Source: Epilithonimonas bovis DSM 19482 (GTDB taxonomy: Bacteria > Bacteroidota > Bacteroidia > Flavobacteriales > Weeksellaceae). Taken from it: 64,000 nucleotides of DNA. The stretch is taken from positions 1 to 64,000 of the forward strand of contig NZ_FTPU01000002.1 of assembly GCF_900108115.1 (NCBI RefSeq). The letters run 5' to 3'. Shown piece by piece: positions 27,003 through 34,913 of this stretch; position 1 is the stretch's first letter; every line of letters starts with the position of its first letter. The position numbers were made by a program, and so were the translations under genes. Below the pieces are notes generated by a model. That model made no database searches and was not told the origin of the DNA. It saw only the letters and a list, made by a program, of their open reading frames with translations.

Positions 27003-28172
27003 ATGAATCATGGATTGTTAAACGGACTGTTTATAGTATCGCTTACGATATTATTTTTAGCACTTTTATTAAAAAAGGCGAAACAACCTTATTTTATTGC
27101 CTATATCATAGCGGGAATCATTCTGGGGCCTGAGGTGTTCGGGGTTATTTCAAATTCACCAACGATTAACGAAATTGGAGAACTTGGTGTAATATTACTC
27201 ATGTTTTTTATCGGAGCAGAAATTAACCTGCCCGACTTTTCTAAAAGTTTTAAAAAACCGTTACTGGGTACATTATCGCAATTGCTGCTCAGTTTTGCTT
27301 TCATGGTTATAACAGGTCAAATTTTAAATTGGTCCTGGCAGGTAATTATACTTTTGAGTTTTGTCATCAGTTTAAGTAGTTCTGCCATTATTTTTCAATA
27401 TTTATCAAACACTGGGCAAATTAAAAGTAAAATAGGGCTGTTAACATCCGGAGTATTAATCATGCAAGATATACTCATCGTACCAATGATGCTTACCTTA
27501 AACTTTATGGCCAAAGGTAAATTGGAGACCATTGAGTTAGCAAGAACAGTAGTTGGCGGTCTGGCCATATTGATTTTTATGCATTTCGCCATTCGCAAAA
27601 AACTAATAAAAATTCCATTCAGGCAAGATTTGATACGAGACCACGACTTGCAAGTATTTTTGGGTTTTGTTTTGTGTTTTGGCATGGCACAGGTAAGTCA
27701 TTGGTTTGGGTTATCGGCTGCTTTGGGGGCGCTTTTGGCAGGTATATTGGTCGGACAGGATAAGTCCACCCAATGGTTAGATCATGCCCTGGTCCCTTTT
27801 CGAGTTTTCTTTTTAGCCTTTTTCTTTTTAGCAGTTGGTTTGCAACTTAACCTGCACTTCGCATACCAAAACATTGGTGTTATATCGTTAATCACCCTTG
27901 CAGTTATGGTTATTAATAGTTTAATAAATGCCATGATATTTAAAGGCATGGGCAGTACATGGCATGATAGTATATATGCCGGAGCTTTGTTATCTCAGAT
28001 TGGCGAATTTAGTTTTGTTCTTGTTAGTGCGGCTGCTTCCCTGGGGGTAATAGGCGATTATAGTTATCAAATGACCTTAGCTGTAATAACTGCTACCATG
28101 ATGATAACTTCTGTTTGGATAGGGATAATACAAAATTTCATTTATAAGCTCCCTAAATTATCTCATAACTAA
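27003..28172 (+). CDS. KefB-type cation:proton antiporter, membrane domain
   Basis: The 389-residue protein has about twelve helices of the Na/H exchanger (CPA2) family. LLMFFIGAEINL, the QDILIVPMML segment and GLSAALGALLAGILVG are typical. It lacks the cytoplasmic TrkA-N (RCK) domain of full KefB, so it is a membrane-only form, about 200 residues shorter than E. coli KefB. kefB is also a regular tLST member, where it contributes to oxidative and acid stress resistance. It follows hdeD by 18 bases. Confidence 0.82.
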   Translation: MNHGLLNGLFIVSLTILFLALLLKKAKQPYFIAYIIAGIILGPEVFGVISNSPTINEIGELGVILLMFFIGAEINLPDFSKSFKKPLLGTLSQLLLSFAFMVITGQILNWSWQVIILLSFVISLSSSAIIFQYLSNTGQIKSKIGLLTSGVLIMQDILIVPMMLTLNFMAKGKLETIELARTVVGGLAILIFMHFAIRKKLIKIPFRQDLIRDHDLQVFLGFVLCFGMAQVSHWFGLSAALGALLAGILVGQDKSTQWLDHALVPFRVFFLAFFFLAVGLQLNLHFAYQNIGVISLITLAVMVINSLINAMIFKGMGSTWHDSIYAGALLSQIGEFSFVLVSAAASLGVIGDYSYQMTLAVITATMMITSVWIGIIQNFIYKLPKLSHN

Positions 28173-28221
28173 ATTATCTGATGTTAATGGATTCCATTTA
28201 AACCCAGACTTATTCAATTCC

Positions 28222-28725
28222 ATGAACTCAAATTTCATAAAGATGGGATTAACCATTATTTTGGTGATAGTTGTATTCCTTCTGAAAGCGTTAAGTAAAA
28301 AACGACTTATTAAGCTTTCTGCAATTTATTCATATGAACCACATCGTCTATCTCTGGTAAGAAAAACGATTGCTATAGCTTTTTGGATTGCTTTGATTTT
28401 TTTAACGCTTATCATTTGGGGGTTAAACCCAAATAATGTTTGGGTATATCTTGGTGGTTTTCTCTCTGTTGTAGCAATTGGGTTGTTTGCTGTATGGAGT
28501 ATTTTAAGCAATATTATTTCAGGAATATTTATTTTTATAATCAATCCTTTCAAAATAGGTTCGAAAATAAAGCCGTATGACCCTGAAGTACAAGCGACAG
28601 TAGTAAATATAAATCTGATGTTTACTGAATTAGAAGATGATGATGGAATCTTTAACGTACCAAATAATACTTTCTTTCAAAAAACCGTCAAGGGTATTAA
28701 TGCGGAAAAAAAACAACCAAATTAA
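28222..28725 (+). CDS. MscS-like mechanosensitive channel protein (short)
   Basis: A 167-residue protein with three membrane helices and an MscS-type pore-lining segment and beta domain: SILSNIISGIFIFIINPFKIGSKIKP and ELEDDDGIFNVPNNTFFQKTV. The usual C-terminal cytoplasmic domain is missing. Such small MscS proteins release solutes under osmotic shock. The gene starts 49 bases after the antiporter and touches the next gene, so it is in the same operon. Confidence 0.75.
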   Translation: MNSNFIKMGLTIILVIVVFLLKALSKKRLIKLSAIYSYEPHRLSLVRKTIAIAFWIALIFLTLIIWGLNPNNVWVYLGGFLSVVAIGLFAVWSILSNIISGIFIFIINPFKIGSKIKPYDPEVQATVVNINLMFTELEDDDGIFNVPNNTFFQKTVKGINAEKKQPN

Positions 28726-29301
28726 ATGAACACATTTAAAAAACTGATAATAATAGCTCTTATACTCTTTTTTGGGTATTTGATTTTGCGTATGGTTTTA
28801 AATAGTGAAAAGACAGAACCTTTTACATACGAGATATTTGCAGCCATTATAGGTTTCACAATAACTGCCCTAACAACCTGGTCGTTGCTGGGGAAACAAA
28901 CCGAAAATGAGCTTAACAAAGAGGTACGTATTCGTTTTTTAACTTTAAAAACGACCATTTACCAGGAACTTATAAGGCAATTGGAAGATATTGTGCGTAA
29001 AGAAAAGATTACCCACGAGGATATAATAGAATTAAGGCTTTTAAGCCAACGAATGATTTTTATTGCTGGTGAAAATGTTTTGGTTGCGTTCAATAAGTTT
29101 GTTATCCGGTTTGTTAGGCTGGCGAAAAATGAAAAGATTTCTGAAAAAGACCTGGATGATTTGTTAGATGAAATGTCAATGGTTTCGGTTGAAATAAGAA
29201 ACGATATTTTAGATAATAAGGTAAATCAAGATATGGATGTTCAATCCTTTGAAAAACTTATTCTTAAAACAAATGAACTTATGGATTTTTCGGATAATTG
29301 A
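28726..29301 (+). CDS. membrane-anchored protein of unknown function
   Basis: The 191-residue protein has two N-terminal helices (about 5-24 and 36-55) and a cytoplasmic helical domain rich in Glu, Lys and Arg (QELIRQLEDIVRKEKITHEDI, NEKISEKDLDDLLDEM). It directly abuts the MscS gene, so it may modulate or scaffold that channel. No named family is recognised. Confidence 0.6.
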   Translation: MNTFKKLIIIALILFFGYLILRMVLNSEKTEPFTYEIFAAIIGFTITALTTWSLLGKQTENELNKEVRIRFLTLKTTIYQELIRQLEDIVRKEKITHEDIIELRLLSQRMIFIAGENVLVAFNKFVIRFVRLAKNEKISEKDLDDLLDEMSMVSVEIRNDILDNKVNQDMDVQSFEKLILKTNELMDFSDN

Positions 29302-29327
29302 TATTGTCAGCCCCTAAACCGGCAATA

Positions 29328-29356
29328 TGGCATTTTTCTACCAAATAAAAATGTCA
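29328..29356 (+). terminator. terminator at the end of the antiporter operon
   Basis: TGGCATTTTT pairs with AAAAATGTCA (one G-T pair) around CTACCAAAT. Confidence 0.6.
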
Positions 29357-29442
29357 TAATGATATCATTGTTGCTGTAGCACTTAAGTTCATTATAAATT
29401 AAGTGATAAAACTGGGTATTAACAAATAAAATATTACAAGAT

Positions 29443-29502
29443 ATGGGAAAAATTATAGGTATTGACTTAGTTAAAGAACCTCAAAAAGACACTATCCCGT
29501 AA
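29443..29502 (+). pseudogene. dnaK start fragment
   Basis: Nine codons, MGKIIGIDL, are the exact start of DnaK (MGKIIGIDLGTTNS). The next codons are unrelated (VKEPQKDTIP, then stop) and lead into the IS256 end. It shows that the island originally continued into dnaK and was cut here. Confidence 0.7.
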
Positions 29503-29533
29503 AGTGTGTAAGTAGAAAAGTTAGGCTTGGATT

Positions 29534-30764
29534 TTATAATCTGAGCCTTTTTTCAAAAATAAGCATAAATTGGTTTAAAACCAATCCCCAATTATGGATA
29601 GGCATTGTCCATTTTTTGGTAGCTTCTTTTAGAGCAAGATACACCGACTTTAAAACAGCATCATCCGTAGGGAAAGACATTTTATTTTTAGTGTATTTTC
29701 GGATTTTTCCATTGAGGTTTTCAATTAAATTGGTGGTGTAAATGATTTTTCGGATTTCGATTGGGAAATCAAAAAATACGGTGAGTTCGTCCCAATTGTT
29801 TCTCCAGGATTGAATGGCGTACAAATATTTACTTTCCCATTTGGTTGCAAAATCTTCCAGGGCTGCTTTGGCGGCTTCTTTTGTAGGCGCAGTATAAATG
29901 TGTTTCATATCGGCAGAAAACGCTTTTCTGTCCTTCCAAACCACGTATTTACAAGCATTTCTTATCTGGTGGACTACGCAGATTTGGGTTTGGGATTCAG
30001 GGAAAACGGAGCGGATGGTCTGGGTAAATCCATTTAAATTATCGGTAGCGGTAATCAAAATATCTTCAACACCACGAGCTTTTAAATCGGTTAAAACACT
30101 CATCCAAAAGCTGGAACTTTCGTTCTTTCCAAGCCACATTCCAAGAACTTCTTTTTTGCCTTCACGGTTCAAGCCTACGGCTAAATAAATGGTTTTGTTA
30201 ATGACTTTGGAGTTCTCACGAACCTTAAAAACAATTCCGTCCATCCAAACAATCAGATACAATTCGTCTAAAGGTCGGTTTTGCCACGCAACGACTTCAC
30301 TGGCAACAGCATTAGTTATTCGAGAAATTGTTGACGTAGAAACCTCAAAATCATACATATCCCTAATCTGTTCCTCAATATCTGAAACGCTCATTCCTTT
30401 AGCATAAAACGAGATAATGATATTCTCCAAACCATCGATGATATTGTGTCTTTTGGGAACTAAAGCAGGTTCAAAACTCCCTTCTCTATCACGAGGAACT
30501 TTAATTTGGCTTCGCCGAACCACTTCGTTAGGTTTCGGATTCGCCAAATGATGATTTTATCTTCTTAGTTCCGTGTCCGTTTCGGTAGTTTCCATTGGTG
30601 GTTTTTTCGTGTTTTTCATTGTCAAGATGGCTGTCTAATTCAGCATCCAGCATATGTTCTACTGCTTTTTTGTGCAGTTCTTTGAAGAACGAGGTTAAAT
30701 CTTCTCCGTTTTTGAAGGATTTGTAGAAATCCTTGTTGTTTAATAAATCTTCTTTACTGGTCAT
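29534..30764 (-). pseudogene. IS256-family transposase interrupted by a small insert
   Basis: The N-terminal 74 residues (MTSKEDLLNNKDFYKSFK to SSFGES) and the rest ([20 protein letters not shown] onward) lie in different frames. Between GES and QIKV about 28 extra bases are inserted (a copy of the 32-base repeat below), which shifts the frame. The C-terminal part has the DDE-type core: [18 protein letters not shown] and [11 protein letters not shown]. The original protein was about 400 residues. It is probably inactive. Confidence 0.85.
30505..30536 (-). repeat. 32-base repeat, copy inside the transposase
   Basis: The plus strand reads TTTGGCTTCGCC, GAACCACTTCG and TTAGGTTTC in succession. 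It matches 30798-30829 for all 32 bases and breaks the transposase reading frame. Confidence 0.7.
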
Positions 30765-30797
30765 AACTGTATAATGTTTAAAAATAGTAAAAAGTTA

Positions 30798-30829
30798 TTT
30801 GGCTTCGCCGAACCACTTCGTTAGGTTTC
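30798..30829 (-). repeat. 32-base repeat, copy upstream of the transposase
   Basis: Identical to 30505-30536. It lies between the transposase start and the right end of the element, followed by a long AT-rich hairpin (about 30828-30868). Confidence 0.7.
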
Positions 30830-30948
30830 CGAAAAATTTTTTGAGCTTTGAGGGCTCAAAATTTTTCAGAATAACTTTTCTACTTACACAGTTAGTAGGA
30901 CACTACCTAGTATTTAAATGTTTTTCTATTTAAATGATAGTTGATGTT

Positions 30949-31530
30949 TTATTTATTCCATTTTAGATTTTGGGCATACTTGGTGTGAGGAGCAATTTCA
31001 TACTTGAATCCTTTTGCACCTGCATCATGTCCCAAACCTTGAATAATTTCATCTGTAACCCAAATATAATTCTCGGAAGAATTTTCTTTCAGTTTTTTTA
31101 AAATAGGTAATTGTTCATTATTAATTACCAGATCAAACATCATAAACAAACATTCCTTTCCCCTTCATATTCAAATCTATTATTGGGGTTTTAATTGTTT
31201 TTTTAAATTTATAATCTATATATCTGAATTCCCATCCTGGTAAAATTTTCGTTGTAAGAAGCTCTTCACAAAATTCTCTCCAAGGAGAAGTTTCTCGATC
31301 TTCTTTTGAATCATACCATTTAAAAAATTCTATTACATTCTTACCTTTTACATACACTCTCAAATCATTTTTAGCAATTCCTTTTTCTGTTTCAAATTTT
31401 CTATCCAGTCTAACCTCTAATTTTTCGTAAATCTTTTCTGAACCGGGTAATGTTTTATAACATTCTCCAACAGGTGAAAATAATTTCTGGTTCTACTTTT
31501 TTACAAAAAGATATTCGTTCTCAACTTGAA
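30949..31530 (-). pseudogene. decayed gene fused to the broken end of norB
   Basis: After the norB remnant the same frame continues across its TAG stop as NQKLFSPVGECYKTLPGSEK and VYVKGKNVIEFFKWYD, ending MKGKGMFVYDV*. A one-base frame change near 31140-31160 leads into MMFDLVINNEQLPILKKLKE and ends HTKYAQNLKWNK. It thus has a nonsense codon and a frameshift and lacks a start. The family is unrecognised. Confidence 0.55.
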
Positions 31531-32392
31531 TTCTGAACAAAACAGAGAAACGCTTTTTCCTCGCTTTTGACATATCTTTTTTCCAAAGGTAAATAATTCG
31601 TAAAAGAATAATCCATTCGGTCATACTGATCGAATAGGCCACATAGCGTATCCATTCTGCATTCGGAACCGGATAAACGTGATGAGCCCAATTGAACATG
31701 ACATTCACAAGTCCAAGAAAGAAGAAAAAGAAAGCTGTTTTAGAACGGCTGTAATGAGGAGTTCCACTGCTTTTTTCCATCACATACATCGAAGTACCAT
31801 AAACAAGCATGTTCCACGCTCCGACATATGCACCCCCGGCTTTCCATTGCATCGTAAGGTTTTGAGTATAATATTCCTTGAAATACGGCAGTATCCATAA
31901 ATGAGCTTCTGTAAAATGGAATACCATCAAGAGAATACCTGTACCCCACATCCAATAATAAACTGGCCAATTGAAAAAACTTTTCCACATAACCTGAAAA
32001 TAATAGATGCCGAAAAAGATCCATCCTAAAACAATAGGTATGTAAAAAATGTGCGGAAACTCAAGATATTCTTTTCCTTCAAATTTTTTTAACAAATAAC
32101 AAATGGTAATCAATACACCAGTAACAGTGAAGATCCAAAATTGCCATTTCATAACATTTTTAGAACCTTTTTCATTATTGATGTACCAGAAAATGCCGCC
32201 GATTGATGCCATAAAGATCCATGAAAGCGCAAACAATGTATGGAGAGGTCGAAGAACAGTAAACGGAACTATCGTTTTTATAAAGTCAGGAACAATATAC
32301 TGTACACCGGATAAAAAGCCAACCAATAGACACATTGCCAAGCTAATAAGTCCGATTAAAATGTAATAGAAAGGATAATGATTATTTTTCAT
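31493..32392 (-). pseudogene. norB: cNOR large subunit NorB, 3'-truncated
   Basis: The first 285 of 299 residues match the catalytic subunit of cytochrome c-dependent NO reductase. LRPLHTLFALSW has the first heme b ligand His; HFTEAHLW and NWAHHVYPVP have the three FeB His ligands. NorB is normally about 450 residues. Here the match stops at MSKARKKRFSVLFR and the frame ends in unrelated sequence, so helices 9-12 and the His ligands of heme b3 and of the second axial position are gone. It cannot be active. The start overlaps norC by 11 bases. Confidence 0.85.
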
Positions 32393-32810
32393 TTATTACT
32401 TTTTTCTGGTATTGTACCCATCCGCTGTAATTAACCACGGCTTTTTTGTTGGGATAATACCCTGTTTTATCTACCTCTTTTAGAAATTGAAGAATCTGAT
32501 CTTGTTGCAGAGGTGAAAATTCAAACTTCGGCATTGACCTGACACCGCTGATCATCATCACTTTTAGATATTCACTGCTTTTACCGGCATTCGAAGTTAC
32601 ATTGGTAAGGTCAGGGCCTAAGTATCCTCCTAATCCGTAAAGCTGATGACAGGCATTACAATTATTCTCAAGCCACAGCCTCTCTCCTTTCAAGGCTTTT
32701 TCTGAAAGTCTGAAATTATCATAATCAGACTTTTCGGTATAGATCTCTTTATTATAAAAAACATAGATCAACATCATAATCAAAAAAATACCCGTATAAT
32801 ATTTATTCAT
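32382..32810 (-). CDS. norC: cNOR small subunit NorC, monoheme cytochrome c
   Basis: From ATG 32810 the protein has 142 residues. It has an N-terminal membrane anchor (MNKYYTGIFLIMMLIYVF), a CNACH heme-binding motif and Met in RSMPKFEF as likely sixth ligand. GLGGYLGPDLTNV is a typical NorC segment. NorC donates electrons to NorB, but NorB next to it is truncated, so NorC is probably non-functional unless another partner exists. I chose this start because the longer reading frame runs antisense into the VOC gene. Confidence 0.85.
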   Translation of the reverse strand: MNKYYTGIFLIMMLIYVFYNKEIYTEKSDYDNFRLSEKALKGERLWLENNCNACHQLYGLGGYLGPDLTNVTSNAGKSSEYLKVMMISGVRSMPKFEFSPLQQDQILQFLKEVDKTGYYPNKKAVVNYSGWVQYQKKVINEK

Positions 32811-33183
32811 GCCTGCTGGTCTCATTTGTTGTTTGTGCAAATGCGATAATAAGTCCGTCAGGATCTGCAAAATAGCAGACATCATCTCCCCAGTTCTGAC
32901 TTTTAACAACACTGATGAGCTTTGCTCCAATCTGTAAAGCGTTATCATACTCGGCAGTTACACCAGTTGTTCGCAGGTATAGCTCACAGCGTGGAATACC
33001 ATTTCCCCTATCAGGATGAGGCATAAAATCCTTCAGGATTTTTACAATACCATCATTGGGCATCAATCCTAATTTGCAGTGATCAGATAGGATAAATTCT
33101 GTCATCCCCGGAACATTAATATGAGGCTTCCTTCGAAATAAGGCAGTATAGAATTCTGTGCTTCTTTTTTGATCATTGTACAT
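32803..33183 (-). CDS. VOC-family (glyoxalase-like) protein, N-terminus shifted
   Basis: The 126-residue protein has the betaalphabetabetabeta pattern of the vicinal oxygen chelate fold: EFYTALFRRKPHI, RCELYLRTTGV and CYFADPDGLIIAFAQT. The natural start seems to be ATG 33217: MKQIVGIEIILYV in another frame, which would join this frame at NDQKRS if one base near 33178 were deleted. So either the short ATG 33183 is used, or this is a recent frameshift. Substrate unknown. It overlaps norC by 8 bases. Confidence 0.65.
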   Translation of the reverse strand: MYNDQKRSTEFYTALFRRKPHINVPGMTEFILSDHCKLGLMPNDGIVKILKDFMPHPDRGNGIPRCELYLRTTGVTAEYDNALQIGAKLISVVKSQNWGDDVCYFADPDGLIIAFAQTTNETSRHE

Positions 33184-33303
33184 ATAGTATGATTTCGATT
33201 CCGACGATTTGCTTCATATTTAAAGTTTTAATGGAGACATTACACAATAAACAAAATCCTGTATCAGCTTCCTGTAGGATAACGAGCAGTATGATTTATG
33301 ACA

Positions 33304-33311
33304 CAAAAATA
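33304..33311 (-). promoter_or_regulatory. -7 box (TATTTTTG) for the VOC-norCB operon
   Basis: A minus-strand TAnnTTTG match located just outside the divergent palindrome at 33325-33348, which would therefore cover its upstream promoter region. Confidence 0.45.
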
Positions 33312-33324
33312 GAAAGAAAAATCA

Positions 33325-33348
33325 AAATAAGACAAAAATGTCTTATTT
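33325..33348. promoter_or_regulatory. NsrR-type palindrome in the narK/norC intergenic region
   Basis: AAATAAGAC-N6-GTCTTATTT is a perfect inverted repeat with an AT-only spacer. It lies just upstream of the narK -7 box (TATCTTTG at 33353) and between the divergent norCB/VOC promoter and narK. The same arms recur at 42400, 52436 and 53548. Confidence 0.75.
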
Positions 33349-33352
33349 ATAA

Positions 33353-33360
33353 TATCTTTG
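33353..33360 (+). promoter_or_regulatory. -7 box (TATCTTTG) of the narK operon
   Basis: A TAnnTTTG box 4 bases after the palindrome, 36 bases before the narK start codon. Confidence 0.6.
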
Positions 33361-33396
33361 CTGAAGAAATAATAAACATCTAAAAAAAGACAATCA

Positions 33397-34884
33397 ATGG
33401 ATGCAAATTTATCTTCCGCTCACAAAATTCTAGTATTAAATACACTGGCTTTTACCATTTGTTTTGCTTGCTGGACATTGAACGGAGTTCTCGTAACTTA
33501 TCTCGTAGATAATAATATTTTCAACTGGTCAGTCGTCGAAACTGGCTGGCTGCTCGGAATTCCCATTCTTACGGGTTCCATTATGAGATTACCCTTGGGA
33601 ATTTTAACTGATAAATACGGTGGAAAACCTGTGTTTTCAACCCTACTACTTCTTTGCAGTGTTCCATTGTTCCTACTCTATTTTGCAGATTCCTATTGGA
33701 TCTACTTTCTGCTAAGTGCCTTATTCGGAATGATTGGGACAGGTTTTGCCGTAGGAATTGCCTTTACATCAGCTTGGTATCCAAAAGAATGGCAGGGACG
33801 TGCCTTGGGAATATTTGGGATGGGAAATGCAGGCGCTGCCTTAACCACATTTTTTGCCCCCACTCTACTCAATTATCTATCTGCCGAAGACCCCGAGAAT
33901 GGATGGAGAATGCTTCCCATACTCTATGGAATTACATTGGTCATCATAGGATGCATCTTTCTACTCTTTGTGAAAAATAAGAAAGTTACCGCACAAAACA
34001 AGTCCACAAAACAACTTCTCGAACCTCTCTCGAACATGAGAGTCTGGCGATTTGGTCTTTATTATTTTTTAGTATTCGGCTTATTTGTCGCTTTCTCTCA
34101 GTGGCTGATGCCTTACTATGTGAGTGTTTACAAAACCTCATTGGTTTTAGGAGGACTTTTGGCATCAGCCTTCAGCTTACCCAGCGGCGTTATCCGCGCT
34201 TTTGGCGGTTATCTTTCAGATAAATTCGGTGCTAGAAAAGTGATGTACTGGGTCTTATACTCTTCACTGATTTTAAGCGGACTTCTGATGCTTCCGAAAA
34301 TGGAGATTCTAACTCCCGGAAAAGGCATCACAGCAAAAAAAACAGGAATCGTAAAAAGTTTTGGAAATGAAAAGATCATTCTTGATAATGCCGAATTTGC
34401 TATCAGTGCAAAACCTGAGATTCCCCAACAAACTTCAGTATTACCCGAATCCTTTTCATGGCAGGAAATTTTAGTAAAACAAAACGAGCACGTACAGAAA
34501 AAGCAGCTTTTGGCACAAGGTGTCACATTGATCAAATTTGAAGCACACATCTGGGTTTTCTCAATCCTGGTGATTCTCATCGGCATTATGTGGGGAATCG
34601 GTAAAGCAGCAGTTTATAAACATATCCCTGAATATTTTCCGAATGAAGTCGGTGTTGTCGGCGGAATGGTTGGATTAATTGGTGGTCTAGGCGGATTTAT
34701 TGGTCCTATCCTTTTTGGATATTTATTAGATTTTTCAGGGTTATGGACCAGTTCATGGATTTTCGTATTTCTCATTTCCGCTATCTCATTGTTCTGGATG
34801 AATCAGGTTATTAAAAAAATGACAAACAATGCTGCACCGCATCTTAAAGACAGAATTGAGCACGTCAACAACAACAAAGATTAA
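33397..34884 (+). CDS. narK: NarK-type nitrate/nitrite MFS transporter with an inserted domain
   Basis: The 495-residue transporter has 12 membrane helices and nitrate-porter signatures: GFAVGIAFTSAWYPKEWQG and GMGNAGAALTTFF in the first half and NEVGVVGGMVGLIGGLGGF in the second. NarK proteins move nitrate in and nitrite out. Unusually, residues 301-383 between two helices form an extra soluble domain: PGKGITAKKTGIV, then VKQNEHVQKKQLLAQG, which look like the two halves of a barrel-sandwich (biotinyl/lipoyl-like) fold. A regulator or partner-binding role is possible. Confidence 0.88.
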   Translation: MDANLSSAHKILVLNTLAFTICFACWTLNGVLVTYLVDNNIFNWSVVETGWLLGIPILTGSIMRLPLGILTDKYGGKPVFSTLLLLCSVPLFLLYFADSYWIYFLLSALFGMIGTGFAVGIAFTSAWYPKEWQGRALGIFGMGNAGAALTTFFAPTLLNYLSAEDPENGWRMLPILYGITLVIIGCIFLLFVKNKKVTAQNKSTKQLLEPLSNMRVWRFGLYYFLVFGLFVAFSQWLMPYYVSVYKTSLVLGGLLASAFSLPSGVIRAFGGYLSDKFGARKVMYWVLYSSLILSGLLMLPKMEILTPGKGITAKKTGIVKSFGNEKIILDNAEFAISAKPEIPQQTSVLPESFSWQEILVKQNEHVQKKQLLAQGVTLIKFEAHIWVFSILVILIGIMWGIGKAAVYKHIPEYFPNEVGVVGGMVGLIGGLGGFIGPILFGYLLDFSGLWTSSWIFVFLISAISLFWMNQVIKKMTNNAAPHLKDRIEHVNNNKD

Positions 34885-34913
34885 AATAAACTAAAAGAAT
34901 AAATTACTACAAT

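Larger units (their letters stand above)
29489..30906. mobile_element. IS256-type insertion sequence
   Basis: The ends contain matching inverted sequences: GTGTAAGTAGAAAAGTTA at the left (29506-29523) and its complement at the right (30872-30889), with similar outer bases. A single transposase region lies between. No clear target-site duplication flanks it; the left neighbour is the broken dnaK and the right one is unrelated, so a rearrangement probably followed insertion. Confidence 0.75.

Noticed and set aside
32811-32948. Longer start of norC at 32948
   Set aside because: The added residues overlap the VOC gene and precede the natural membrane anchor.
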